Source of the DNA: an uncultured Schlesneria sp.
Lineage (GTDB): Bacteria > Planctomycetota > Planctomycetia > Planctomycetales > Planctomycetaceae
NCBI GenBank assembly: GCA_903858935.1
Contig: CAIOKO010000009.1
Location: 1-43,748 of the forward strand
DNA length: 43,748 bases
Reading direction: 5' to 3'
Shown one piece after another: positions 8,492 to 17,381 of the stretch. How positions within the stretch are numbered: position 1 is the first letter of the stretch; every line of letters begins with the position of its first letter. Both the position numbers and the translations under genes were made by a program. The notes below the pieces were generated by a model. The model did not search any database. It worked only from the letters and a program-made list of their open reading frames with translations, and was not told the origin of the DNA.

Positions 8492-8839
8492 ATGCGGAAA
8501 AGGACCATGGGGACACTGCTTTTTCGCTGGGTTCAACAGAAGAAAGCGATTTCATAAATATCAAAGAAGCGGTGTCCCCAAAACAACTCAGCGAATATTT
8601 CTGGGCAATACTCGGTTGCCTTCACGAAGAAAACTGGGCGACTCCAACTTTGATTGAAAGGGCCAGACTTGTCAGTCGTCGAACGGAAGCCGCACGGTAA
8701 TCACTCCCCCTTGTCGTCTTCGATGAACCAACGTGAGTCAGCGTTGTAGGGATCTTCGACAGTCGGGACGTAATCGAGGCCGTTTTTTCCTTCGTCAGTT
8801 GCTAGAGTTCTCGGAGGAATCGGAGAATGGAGTTTGATA
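8492..8839. other. spacer with inverted GGTGTCCCC repeats and possible gene debris
   Basis: TGGGGACACTGCTT (8508-8521) and AAGCGGTGTCCCCA (8567-8580) form an inverted pair. Two open but start-less frames look faintly protein-like: on + up to TAA near 8700, ending EENWATPTLIERARLVSRR; and on - roughly 8850-8702, containing NGLDYVPTVEDPYNADSRWF. Neither has a start codon or recognisable family. They may be eroded gene ends. Confidence 0.4.
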
Positions 8840-9916
8840 ATGGCGAAGAAAAAAACTCAGCTGACGAAAATCGTGAAGCGGTCATCCCCGCCGCGGGCAA
8901 CGACCTCGCTGCTGAGGGACTTGCGGCAATTGATCGAAGCGGCCCGGGAGCAGACTGCCCGAGCGGTCAATTCCACGCTGGTCGCAACGTACTGGCAAAT
9001 CGGTAAACGAATCCAACAGGATGTATTGCAAAACGAACGGGCGGAGTATGGTAAAGAGATTCTTCAGACACTGTCTGAAAAATTGACGGAGGAATATGGT
9101 CGGGGTTTCAGTCCGGCAAATATGTCATCAATGCTACGATTCGCCGAAGTCTTTCCCGACACCGAGATTGTTGCGGCGCTGTCGAAACAATTGAGCTGGA
9201 GCCATTTCGTCGAACTGATTCCACTCGAAGACTCTCTCAAACGGGACTTTTATGCCGAAATGTGCCGTGTTGAACGGTGGAGCGTCCGCACGCTACGGCA
9301 CAAGATCGGGCATTTGCTTTACGAACGGACTGCGATCAGCAAGAAGCCTGACACGCTGATCGCCAAGGACGTCGCTGGTTTGCGTGACGAGGACCGAATG
9401 ACCCCCGACCTGGTCTTCCGTGATCCGTATTTCCTTGATTTCCTTGGACTTTCCGGACAACACGCTGAAAAGGATGTGGAAGATGCCATCCTGCGGGAAC
9501 TGGAAACCTTTATTCTTGAGTTGGGAACGGACTTCGCCTTTGTCGCTCGACAGAAGCGTATTAGGGTGGATAACGAAGATTATTACCTTGATCTGCTGTT
9601 CTACCATCGACGACTACGGTGCCTGGTCGCCATCGATCTCAAGCTGGGCAAGTTTCAGGCGGCCGACAAAGGTCAGATGGAACTCTATCTCCGCTGGCTG
9701 CAGAAACACGACGCGCATCCCGGCGAAGAACCGCCGATCGGCATGATTCTGTGTGCTGACAAATCCGAAGAACACGTCGAACTTCTCCATTTGAATGAAA
9801 GCGGAATTCGAGTCGCCCAATACCTGACTGAACTTCCGCCACGCGCGCTGCTGGAAAAGAAACTTCATGAGTCGATTCGCCTCGCCCGCGAGCGATTCAA
9901 CCGTGAATTGAATTAA
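8840..9916 (+). CDS. YhcG/DUF1016 family PD-(D/E)XK nuclease
   Basis: 358 residues. ATG 8840 is preferred over the TTG two codons upstream. The N-terminal helical DUF1016 domain (about 25-165) shows the family hallmarks STLVATYWQIGKRI, EYGRGFSPANMSSMLRFAE and QLSWSHFVELI. The C-terminal nuclease domain (about 175-345) has Asp251 in YYLDLLFYHRRL and the Asp266-x-Lys268 pair in LVAIDLKLGKF, then the QMELYLRWL helix, a complete PD-(D/E)XK core. YhcG-like proteins are presumed DNA nucleases often found near restriction-modification or mobile genes; their biological role is poorly defined. Here the gene stands alone with no methylase. GGTGTCCCC-type repeats lie in inverted orientation on both sides (8567-8581 and about 9988-9998), suggesting that the segment was acquired. 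Confidence 0.92.
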   Translation: MAKKKTQLTKIVKRSSPPRATTSLLRDLRQLIEAAREQTARAVNSTLVATYWQIGKRIQQDVLQNERAEYGKEILQTLSEKLTEEYGRGFSPANMSSMLRFAEVFPDTEIVAALSKQLSWSHFVELIPLEDSLKRDFYAEMCRVERWSVRTLRHKIGHLLYERTAISKKPDTLIAKDVAGLRDEDRMTPDLVFRDPYFLDFLGLSGQHAEKDVEDAILRELETFILELGTDFAFVARQKRIRVDNEDYYLDLLFYHRRLRCLVAIDLKLGKFQAADKGQMELYLRWLQKHDAHPGEEPPIGMILCADKSEEHVELLHLNESGIRVAQYLTELPPRALLEKKLHESIRLARERFNRELN

Positions 9917-10332
9917 AACCCAATTTGAGACACGTGAGCTAAGTCTGGCGTCGAAGAACATGATGACAACTCGTGAGGCACAAACTCGGGGACACTGCAC
10001 GATCTGTGCGCGTGCGTGCGCGGCTCAATCACGGGAGCAGCCGGGTGTGGATCGACCGCTGTACTTGGCCGTTCAGCGATATTGGACCGATTCTTGTCCG
10101 GCCCCATTCCGTTCTTTGTTCCGAGAACTCGTGGGAACAGTTTGATTTTTGAATGTCCCATCAAACGACCGTTTTCTTGGACCGATTGTCTGCGTCGGTC
10201 ACATCGACGGGAGTGGTCGAACCGGTGCAAATTCCGTCGGCCAGCCTGAGTTGAAGGGGCCCGGCAACATTGACTCGCAGTGGCAGAAGGTTCAGAGTGT
10301 TGGCGTATGATGCCAAATCGTCGAAAGCTGTG
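9917..10332. other. ~415 bp spacer holding repeat copy A
   Basis: It contains the 29 bp motif at 9980-10008 (see repeat entry) and a GTGCGCGTGCGTGCGCG purine/pyrimidine alternation at 10006-10022 that could adopt unusual helix forms. No convincing gene; the small open frames are not conserved-looking. Confidence 0.55.
9980..10008 (+). repeat. 29 bp direct repeat, copy A
   Basis: It reads ACAAACTCGGGGACACTGCA then CGATCTGTG. The near-identical copy B lies at 12374-12402 in the same orientation, differing at the first base and at GGACA versus ATCA within the core. The two copies bracket the alpha/beta hydrolase gene 10333-12117. Confidence 0.75.
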
Positions 10333-12117
10333 ATGAGTTCATCGATGCTGACCGCCGTCGTCGCCTTTATCTTGCTCGCCACACCGCCTGCTACGTTGCC
10401 AGGATTTCATCGAAGTGCATGGTTTGATGAACAAGTTCGTGAAGAGTGGCTTGCCGATGGGGTGCGTGTGGTCGTTAACGCGCCCGCCAAGTACGATCCG
10501 GCTCGACCGACGCGGCTGGTCATCTACGCCACACCCAACGGAAACACGATCGAACAGACCCTTGGCAGCACGACCCCGGCCGGGACGGACTGGCATTTCG
10601 ACATCCAGCACGTCGCCGCCCAAGTCCGTCGATTGCGGGAGGTTTCGCCCGCCGACAATATTGTGGTTGCGTGTTGCGAGGCGGACGGGCTGAGTTGGCC
10701 AGCATGGCGGAAACGATTTGCGGACTCTGGCACGACTTCGCCGACCATTTCGAAAGAAGGCAATCGGGTCCGACGTGTCGTGGAAACGCTCCGTGGCTGG
10801 GTGCCGGGACAAGAGGTCCGGACTACGCTCGCCGGGCACAGCGGTGGCGGCAGCTTCCTGTTCGGGTTTCTTGAATCCGTGGACGAGGTACCGAACGACA
10901 TCGAGCGCTTCGCCTTCCTCGACGCAAACTACTCGTACAGTGACGACGCGAAGCACGGTGACAAGTTGCTGGCCTGGCTCGGCGGTAACAACGCTCGCCG
11001 GCTGACAGTGATCGCATACGACGATCGCAACATCACGCTGAACGGCAAGTTGGTGGTCGGTCCGGTTGGCGGCACGTTCCGGGCGACGGAGCGGATGAAG
11101 GTCCGGTTCGGCAGAGACGTTCCGCTCACCGAATCGCAGGCTGCCGACATCGTGACGTACCGAGGGCCAGGCGACCAGATTGTGTTCCACGTCCATACGA
11201 ACCCGCAGAACAGGATTCTGCATACCGCCCTTGTCGGCGACATGAATGGACTTCTCGAAGCGACGGCGGATGCGACGATGAAGTGGGGCTCGTTCGGTGG
11301 CCCGCGCGCGTACACAACAATGATCCAGCCAGCCACCGGCATTCCGTCACGACCGTCCGACGCCGCAGGCGGGTCAGAACTCTGGCAGAAACTTGCTTCA
11401 TTATCACCTGCTGACCGTCAGGAAATGATGACGCGAGAAATCCTCCGCGGCAACATTCCTGACTTCCTGCGGAGATTTCAATCTGTCACCTTTCCGAGCG
11501 AGCAAGCCCCTGCCAGTCAACCTTCAAAATCCAATATCTCTACGGCCACTCCATCCGCAGTTCATTCAATCATCATCGAAGTGATGCCAGATTATCTGGC
11601 GGTCGGATCGGACGACGATTTCGTGCGGGTTCCGATGACACCGATGGCGGCGCAGCGGATTGCGGACGCTTTCGGTTGTGCCCTGCCGACGCAGAAAATT
11701 GTGGACCAGATCTACAAGGCGTCATCGGTAAAACTCACCCCGATGCCGCTGACTGAAGCCCGGGAGTCGACTGAAACCTTTCTGCAACATCATACGATTG
11801 TTGAGAAACAGCGGACTGGCCGAAAACTCGGCGAGCTGGTTGCCGGGATTAAGAAAGATGTCGTGGTGACGAACCGTCTGACCGAGAAACCAAACCGAGT
11901 TGCGATCTACGGCTGGCACAAGCTCGACGGTGCGGCGATTCAGCCTTTGACGATCGTCCACCACAATACATACGTCGATTACAGTCACGGGATCAGGCTC
12001 GTGCGTCGCACCGTCACTGTGAACGACCAGCCGCGAGATATTCGGCACGTCCTGCATGCGGCGGAATTGTGTCCGCTACTAAGCGACGAAGGGCCTTTGG
12101 ATCGGCCGTCGTACTGA
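10333..12117 (+). CDS. secreted two-domain alpha/beta hydrolase
   Basis: About 594 residues from ATG 10333. An ATG at 10345 would do equally well, and a longer start at 10270 is less likely because the signal peptide begins at 10333. Signal peptide: SSSMLTAVVAFILLATPPAT. Residues 40-340 are an alpha/beta-hydrolase-like domain with nucleophile elbow LAGHSGGGSF (Ser170), Asp residues in FLDANYSYSDD, and a plausible His in FHVHTNPQNRILHTALVGD. A low-complexity Ser/Pro linker at about 385-410 leads to a C-terminal domain (410-594) beginning SIIIEVMPDYLAVG. It contains VPMTPMAAQRIADAFGCALP, VAIYGWHKLDG and YVDYSHGIRLVRR, which I do not recognise as a named family though it looks well conserved. 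The His- and Asp-rich YVDYSHGIR segment suggests a second catalytic or binding site. Confidence 0.8.
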   Translation: MSSSMLTAVVAFILLATPPATLPGFHRSAWFDEQVREEWLADGVRVVVNAPAKYDPARPTRLVIYATPNGNTIEQTLGSTTPAGTDWHFDIQHVAAQVRRLREVSPADNIVVACCEADGLSWPAWRKRFADSGTTSPTISKEGNRVRRVVETLRGWVPGQEVRTTLAGHSGGGSFLFGFLESVDEVPNDIERFAFLDANYSYSDDAKHGDKLLAWLGGNNARRLTVIAYDDRNITLNGKLVVGPVGGTFRATERMKVRFGRDVPLTESQAADIVTYRGPGDQIVFHVHTNPQNRILHTALVGDMNGLLEATADATMKWGSFGGPRAYTTMIQPATGIPSRPSDAAGGSELWQKLASLSPADRQEMMTREILRGNIPDFLRRFQSVTFPSEQAPASQPSKSNISTATPSAVHSIIIEVMPDYLAVGSDDDFVRVPMTPMAAQRIADAFGCALPTQKIVDQIYKASSVKLTPMPLTEARESTETFLQHHTIVEKQRTGRKLGELVAGIKKDVVVTNRLTEKPNRVAIYGWHKLDGAAIQPLTIVHHNTYVDYSHGIRLVRRTVTVNDQPRDIRHVLHAAELCPLLSDEGPLDRPSY

Positions 12118-12416
12118 CCTCGCGCCTCGGTCAGATCGACCGACGCGGGCCAGGTTTTGGAGTGTGAGTGTTTGGAAAAGAAAACCCGGTTGGTTGCCAG
12201 GCGACTTTAACGGCTTCAGGACGAATAAAACGATGCGTGCCGTCCCGCATCAAAAGTCACGTTGAGAAACTGCCAGATCATTGCCGATAACGGTGCACAA
12301 TTGGGTTTCTGCATGCAGGGAAACGGAATTGGTTCCAATTAACTTCCCCACCATTCTTCCGAGGATTCAGCCATCAAACTCGGGATCACTGCACGATCTG
12401 TGTGGACTCGGCTAAC
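12118..12416. other. spacer holding repeat copy B
   Basis: The spacer lies between the two-domain hydrolase and the convergent lactonase gene. Apart from the 29 bp motif at 12374-12402, nothing is recognisable. Confidence 0.5.
12374..12402 (+). repeat. 29 bp direct repeat, copy B
   Basis: TCAAACTCGGGATCACTGCA then CGATCTGTG, matching copy A at 9980-10008 in the same orientation. It lies 15 bases before the stop codon of the convergent lactonase gene. Confidence 0.75.
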
Positions 12417-13556
12417 TCATGGGATCAGCCGTATGCACGAGGGGCTCGTGATTTCGAGGGGATCACCGACTGATTTCAAACGACCTGTCTGGTCATCGAT
12501 CTTGAAGACGGCAACGTTATTTCCTGGCATATTTGCGCAGAGAACCAGCTTCCCATCACCGGCAATCAGAAGATTCTGGGGGCCTTTTCCCAGGCTTGGT
12601 TCGATCGCAATTAACTTCAGTGAGCCGTCGGCCTCGATCCGATAAGCGGCGATGCTGTCGTGCCCTCGATTCGTTCCGTAAAGAAATTTCCCGTTCGGAG
12701 TAATCTTCAGATCGGCACAATGACTGACTCCTTGAAACCCCGTGGGCAACGTGGAAACTGTTTGCCGGGGGTGCATCACACCGGAATCGGCGTCGTAGTC
12801 GGACATGGTGACTGAATTCTGCAGCTCATTGATCACATAAACATGTTTGCCGTCGGGATGAAAAGTCAGATGACGTGGTCCGGCACCGGCCGGCGCTTTG
12901 GAGAAGGGCGGGTCATTGGGTGTCAGTTTCGCAGTTGTTTTGTTGAGCCGATAACTGAGGACCTGATCCGTGCCCAGGTCTGCGGCGAAAGCGAATCGAT
13001 TGTCGGGACTGATGACAATGCAATGGGCGTTGGGACCCTTTTGTCGTACGGGATCGATGCTCGAACCAACATGTTGAATGATGGACTCTGCCGCCCCCAG
13101 CGAACCGTTGCTTTGCACGGGAAATGAGGCGACGCTTCCTGTCGAATAGTTCGCGACCAGAACTGTCTTTCCCGTGGCGTCGATTTCCACATAACAACTG
13201 GCCGTTCCATGCGTCGACTGCCGGTTCAGCAATTTCAACCCGCCGGTTCGTCCTTCAATCGCATACGCCGCCACTTCTTCGGGTTCACTCCCTCCGAACG
13301 ACCTGGCGTGAATCGAGTACAGGAATTTCTGATCTGGTGAGATCACGAAGAAGAAGGGATGTTCAACACCGGTGGTCCGATGAATGCGATTCAACCGCCC
13401 GGTTGAACTCTCCAGACTGAACGCCTCGATCGCTCCTTTGTCGCCAGCAGCAAAGGAGGAAATGAAGACCAGGGGTTCGGCAGCCAGGGATGCCTGATCA
13501 GTTTGAGTCACGACAAGGCTCGCGATAAGGGAAAGGAAAATTGGGATTGGCTTCAT
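12417..13556 (-). CDS. secreted lactonase-family beta-propeller (YbhE/Pgl-like)
   Basis: 379 residues from ATG at 13556; 32 further upstream codons are open but lack signal-peptide character. The signal peptide ends LAA before EPLVFISSF. The mature protein is a seven-bladed propeller of the 6-phosphogluconolactonase/muconate-cycloisomerase-like lactonase family, with repeating blade signatures FFFVISPDQKFLYSIHARS, HCIVISPDNRFAFAADLGTD, RHLTFHPDGKHVYVINELQN, LKITPNGKFLYGTNRGHDS and NLLIAGDGKLVLCANMPGNN. The H-x-x-x-x-P/DG-K pattern is typical of the family. The signal peptide indicates an exported protein, so a cytosolic pentose-phosphate role is unlikely; it may hydrolyse sugar lactones outside the cytoplasm, or bind rather than catalyse. 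It converges on the upstream hydrolase gene and appears monocistronic. Confidence 0.9.
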   Translation of the reverse strand: MKPIPIFLSLIASLVVTQTDQASLAAEPLVFISSFAAGDKGAIEAFSLESSTGRLNRIHRTTGVEHPFFFVISPDQKFLYSIHARSFGGSEPEEVAAYAIEGRTGGLKLLNRQSTHGTASCYVEIDATGKTVLVANYSTGSVASFPVQSNGSLGAAESIIQHVGSSIDPVRQKGPNAHCIVISPDNRFAFAADLGTDQVLSYRLNKTTAKLTPNDPPFSKAPAGAGPRHLTFHPDGKHVYVINELQNSVTMSDYDADSGVMHPRQTVSTLPTGFQGVSHCADLKITPNGKFLYGTNRGHDSIAAYRIEADGSLKLIAIEPSLGKGPQNLLIAGDGKLVLCANMPGNNVAVFKIDDQTGRLKSVGDPLEITSPSCIRLIP

Positions 13557-14347
13557 CGTGGTTATGATTCTCAAATTGAAGATGAGCAAGGAGATTCCAA
13601 GCCTGAATATAGCTTCTTCAGGAATCAGAACCGTTTTGTTTGTATTTCTCAATGGTCTAAGGAATCACGCTGATGATTTATCACCTGACAGTGGGATTTC
13701 GGTAAACACTGATAAATCCACGGCATCAATTGTGAAGCGCCGAATGCCACACTTAAAAACGGAGCGGATTTCTTCAGGCCCAACGGGGCCGGTGGTTCCA
13801 ATAGCCAGGTCCTCCGGAGGCCCTGGCTATTGGAATCTCCGGCAATAAAAAGAGGCCTGAAAGGCCGGCCGTTCGGTTGCGTTCTGTCACCGACGAGGTT
13901 CGATTATTGTGCATAAGATATCGATGAACTTCCGGCCCTTCAGGCCTTTGATCTTGATCGCTGGATGGTACCAGGGCCTCCGTAGGACCTACGACCCTGG
14001 CTATTTGAACTGTTGACCCGTTGGGTCGCAAGACCGCAATCTTGCCCCATCACCGGGGGTCGACGACACAATCTGTTCAGTCCTTCGTGACGCTGTGCGA
14101 GTATCAATGCCACTGATTTAGTCTCAATTGATGACACGCTGAAATGACGGGCTGATTCAATGAGGGCATAGCGAACGCTAACGCTTCTAAAGACCCGTCC
14201 CATTTGCAATCGGGGAAACCGAAGTCACGTTTTCTTATTGGAAATATCGAATTCGATTGCATTCGCGTCAGAAGCCTGTTCGTCGCGCGATTCGATTGTC
14301 ACAATACAACCCAGTTGATTTTCGCCTCTTGACCAGGGAGCGTTGTG
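13557..14347. other. ~790 bp divergent spacer with long nested palindrome
   Basis: This spacer lies between the divergent lactonase and PQQ-protein genes. It holds palindromic element copy 1 (13713-14028) and about 300 bases of non-repetitive DNA that must contain the promoter of the downstream operon; I could not fix a -35/-10 pair. The short open frames inside are repeat-derived. Confidence 0.6.
13713..14028. repeat. nested palindromic element, copy 1
   Basis: It is alignable along its whole length with copy 2 (19266-19587), in direct orientation, from TAAATC(C/A)ACGGCAT to the CCCGTTGGG segment. Internal structure: a perfect 14 bp hairpin stem TTCCAATAGCCAGG (13796-13809) with 13822-13835; a 16 bp inverted pair with one mismatch at 13853-13868 and 13932-13947 (AGGCCTGAAAGGCCGG type); and a right part with ACCAGGGCCTCCGTAGGACC and ACCCTGGCTAT matching the left hairpin inverted. 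It may act as a bidirectional terminator, a structured RNA or a non-autonomous mobile element. No coding capacity. Confidence 0.8.
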
Positions 14348-15814
14348 ATGATGCGGGTGGTACTTGCGGTGATTGTTGTCGTCGGGATCAATTCTGCTTT
14401 CGCTGACGATTGGCCCCAGTTTCGGGGGCCCAACTGCTCAGGAGTTTCTCTGACGAAAGCCCCTCTTCCTCAAGATTTTTCTGACACAAAGAACGTGAAG
14501 TGGTCGGTCAAACTGGGCGATGGAATTGGGAGCCCGGTTATTGCAGCGGGCCGAGCGTTCATTGCGGCAATGGTCGATGACACAACGATTGGACTGTATG
14601 CATTCGATGTGGCGACGGGAGAAAAACTCTGGATGCGTTCGTGGCCGATCGGCGACGTTGATGAAATTCATCTGACGAACAGCCATGCAGGAACCACACC
14701 TGCCGCAGATTCGGAACGCGTCTACTTTTATTTCAGTACACTGGGGATGGTCGGACTGGACGCGAAGACGGGAGCGGATGTCTGGCAATCCCCGCTCCCC
14801 GTCCCCTATTTCATTTTCAAATGGGGTGCGGGAATGTCACCCGTGCTGTACAAGGACCTCGTGCTTTTCTGTCAGGATGACGATCTGCATCCGGCGTTTT
14901 ACGCGTTCGATAAACGAACCGGTAAAATTCGCTGGAAAGATGATCGCAATGATATGGCGGTCAACTATTCTCACCCGGTCATTTGTGAAACCCCCACCGG
15001 GGATGAGATTGTCGTCGCGGGAACCGGCTTGTTGATCGGATACGATCCGTCCGATGGCAAACGACTGTGGCAGGCTCGTACGTTGCTGCGAAACATCAAG
15101 ACGACGCCTGTCTGTCACAACGGGATTGTCTATATCTCGCTGCAGAGCAAGGGAATCGCAAGTCAATGGCTGGCGTCGATCGATCAGGCAGAAACGGGAA
15201 ACAAGGATAACAAGATCTCCAAGGACGAGGTCCAGAAATTCTTCGGCAAGCGGCAGGTCCCTGAAGCGTTCTACAAAAAGACCTTTGATCGTGGAGACCT
15301 TAATCGCGACGGTGTACTTGAAGGACGCGAGTTGGACATCGCGTTCCTGCCGCCCGAGAATCCTGCCGGAGCCGCTTTTGATTCGCCTGCCCCCGAAGAT
15401 CAGTTTGTCCTTGCCGTCAAAGGTGGCGGGCGGGGTGAAGTGTCAAAGACTCATGTCTTATGGAAGCATCCCACAAAGCACACCGATCACATTGTTTCGC
15501 CGCTTGTTGTCAGCAACCGAATGTTCCTGGTCAAAGCGGGGGGAATTGCCACCGGTTTCAACGTCGCGCAGGGAAAGCAACTTTACGGACCGGTTCGGAT
15601 CCAGAACGATGGAGAATATTTTGCCTCACCGGTCTCTGCAGACGGCAAGATTTATGTCGCTGGCGAAAATGGCAAAATTGTCGTACTTCGCGATTCTGAT
15701 CATCTTGAAGTACTGGCGGTCAATGACATGGGTGATTCGATCCTGGGAACACCCGCCATCGCTCACGGGGCGTTATTTATCCGGACTCGCAAATCGTTAA
15801 TGAGGATCGAATGA
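14348..15814 (+). CDS. secreted PQQ-like propeller protein with inserted EF-hand pair
   Basis: 488 residues. ATG 14348 lies 7 bases after AGGGAG (14335-14340); GTG 14345 and ATG 14351 are alternatives. Signal peptide MMRVVLAVIVVVGINSAFA precedes DDWPQFRGPN, a hallmark of planctomycete BamB/PQQ-like proteins. Blade motifs include GLYAFDVATGEKLW, VGLDAKTGADVW and YAFDKRTGKIRW. Inserted at about residues 279-335 is an EF-hand pair: a degenerate loop DQAETGNKDNKISKDE and a canonical loop DLNRDGVLEGRE, so calcium binding is likely. The final blades follow. Real PQQ binding is doubtful because these repeats often serve as scaffolds. The stop overlaps the next start (ATGA, 15811-15814), so this exported protein is translated together with cytosolic enzymes of the operon and may be a substrate sensor or binding protein. 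Confidence 0.9.
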   Translation: MMRVVLAVIVVVGINSAFADDWPQFRGPNCSGVSLTKAPLPQDFSDTKNVKWSVKLGDGIGSPVIAAGRAFIAAMVDDTTIGLYAFDVATGEKLWMRSWPIGDVDEIHLTNSHAGTTPAADSERVYFYFSTLGMVGLDAKTGADVWQSPLPVPYFIFKWGAGMSPVLYKDLVLFCQDDDLHPAFYAFDKRTGKIRWKDDRNDMAVNYSHPVICETPTGDEIVVAGTGLLIGYDPSDGKRLWQARTLLRNIKTTPVCHNGIVYISLQSKGIASQWLASIDQAETGNKDNKISKDEVQKFFGKRQVPEAFYKKTFDRGDLNRDGVLEGRELDIAFLPPENPAGAAFDSPAPEDQFVLAVKGGGRGEVSKTHVLWKHPTKHTDHIVSPLVVSNRMFLVKAGGIATGFNVAQGKQLYGPVRIQNDGEYFASPVSADGKIYVAGENGKIVVLRDSDHLEVLAVNDMGDSILGTPAIAHGALFIRTRKSLMRIE

Positions 15815-16587
15815 GAAAAAGCAAAACACTTGCACGCATCCGCAAGAACGAAACGGTCAGGATGTGCTGTCTGGGCCACTTTATGCCGTTCTTCGTCAGC
15901 CACGCAGCTCATGTTGGATTCGACTGTATCTGGCTCGATCTTGAGCATCGCAATTTCTCGGATCGTGAAGTTCAGACTCTGCTTGTCCATTCGCATTTGC
16001 ACGATATCGACATCATGGTCCGTCCCGCCACGACCGAAAAGACGCGTCTGTATCGCTATCTCGAAGATGGTGCGGCTGGCCTGATGATTCCACACGTCAA
16101 CACGGTCGAAAAAGCCAAATCACTGGTCGATGCCGTGAAGTATCCACCCATTGGTGATCGGGGTCTCGATGGAGCCGGTCTCGATGCCGACTATTACCTT
16201 GGCAACGTCGACGAGTTTGTGAAGCATGCGAATCAGGAAACATTTCTGGTCGTCCAGATCGAGACGCTTCAGGCGTTAGAAAACGTGAACGAGATCGCGG
16301 CACTCCCCGGGTTGGATGGGCTGTTCGTCGGACCGGGCGATCTGAACCTGCGGTTGAAGCTGAACGACGTCGGCGTGACGTTGGAATCGGCCTACGAACG
16401 AGTGGCGGCGGCAAGCAAACAACATGGCAAAGCCTGGGGATGCCCCGTTGGAACTCCGGAAATTCTGAAAAAACGACAGCAACAAGGGGGACAGTTGCTC
16501 AATCACGGCGGGGACTTTGGTGCGATCATGGAGATGCTGAAAAACAGCATTGCGGCCTTCAACAGCAGTGAACGAGGAACTCCGTGA
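15811..16587 (+). CDS. HpcH/HpaI-family class II aldolase
   Basis: 258 residues, a cytosolic metal-dependent aldolase that reversibly cleaves 2-keto-hydroxy acids to pyruvate (or a related keto acid) and an aldehyde. Catalytic residues of HpaI are all visible: His46 in LDLEHRNFS, Arg71 in IMVRPA, metal ligands Glu151 in VVQIETLQAL and Asp177 in FVGPGDLNL. The loop AGLMIPHVNTVEKAK and the GDRGLDGAGLDADYY segment fit the 2,4-dihydroxyheptenedioate/2-keto-3-deoxy-sugar-acid aldolase group. The usual GPNDLA is GPGDLN. The start overlaps the PQQ-protein stop and the stop overlaps the SDR start (GTGA). Specificity within the family cannot be read from sequence; a deoxy-keto sugar acid or hydroxy-keto acid is the best family-based guess. 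Confidence 0.93.
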   Translation: MRKSKTLARIRKNETVRMCCLGHFMPFFVSHAAHVGFDCIWLDLEHRNFSDREVQTLLVHSHLHDIDIMVRPATTEKTRLYRYLEDGAAGLMIPHVNTVEKAKSLVDAVKYPPIGDRGLDGAGLDADYYLGNVDEFVKHANQETFLVVQIETLQALENVNEIAALPGLDGLFVGPGDLNLRLKLNDVGVTLESAYERVAAASKQHGKAWGCPVGTPEILKKRQQQGGQLLNHGGDFGAIMEMLKNSIAAFNSSERGTP

Positions 16588-17381
16588 CTGATTTATCGGG
16601 CAAAGTCGCGCTGGTGACGGGAGCCGGCCGAGGAATCGGAAAAGGGATCGCGTTACAACTCGCGCGCTGCGGTGCTGATCTGGTCATCAACGACAGGCCA
16701 GGGAATCCAGACCTCAATCTCACTGGCGAGGAAATTCGTGCACTGGGACGAACTTGTCACGCGATCGAAGGAGACGTCTTCACCCGTGCCGGTTGTGAAC
16801 GGCTGGTCCAATCGGCGATCGAATTGACAGGTCGAATCGACATTCTGATCAGCAATCCGGCATACAGCCGGCGCGGAACATTTCTTGATTATTCCCCCGA
16901 GGAATTTGAACGGACGATCAACGGCACGCTGACCAGTGGATTTCATATCAGCCAACTTGTTGCTCGCCAGATGGTCTTACGAGGGGAGGGTGGCAAAATC
17001 GTTTTCATCTCGAGTGTCCAGGCGGAAATGCCGATTTCACGTTGCGCACCGTACGGCGCAGCCAAGGCGGGACTGAATCACCTGATGAGATCGATTGCCG
17101 TCGAACTTGCGCCGCATCGAATAAACGTCAACGCCATCGAACCAGGCTGGATCGATACGCCCGGAGAACGAAACAGCTTCTCAGACGAAACGATCGCTGC
17201 CGAAGGTCAGCAACTGCCGTGGGGGCGTCTGGGCATGCCGGAAGAGATTGGGCACGCGGCGGCATTTCTTGTCTCCGATCAAGCCGACTATATCACCGCG
17301 ACGGTCTTGCCGGTGGATGGATGTTTTCGCTTCAAAGATTGCCAGCCTGAAAAGGCGATTTCGCCTGTCACAACGCCATGA
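16584..17381 (+). CDS. SDR-family NAD(P)-dependent oxidoreductase (FabG-like)
   Basis: 265 residues. GTG 16584 follows GAGGA (16574-16578) and overlaps the aldolase stop. Classical short-chain dehydrogenase: cofactor motif TGAGRGIG (12-19), catalytic Ser143/144 in FISSVQAE, Tyr157 and Lys161 in APYGAAKAG, and a C-terminal DYITATVLPVDGCF segment. The NNAG motif is replaced by SNPA (90-93), an unusual but tolerated change. Asn-Asp-Arg in LVINDRPG after the second strand suggests a mixed cofactor preference; I would not assign NAD or NADP. In the operon it probably interconverts a hydroxy and keto intermediate feeding the HpaI aldolase. Confidence 0.92.
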   Translation: MTDLSGKVALVTGAGRGIGKGIALQLARCGADLVINDRPGNPDLNLTGEEIRALGRTCHAIEGDVFTRAGCERLVQSAIELTGRIDILISNPAYSRRGTFLDYSPEEFERTINGTLTSGFHISQLVARQMVLRGEGGKIVFISSVQAEMPISRCAPYGAAKAGLNHLMRSIAVELAPHRINVNAIEPGWIDTPGERNSFSDETIAAEGQQLPWGRLGMPEEIGHAAAFLVSDQADYITATVLPVDGCFRFKDCQPEKAISPVTTP

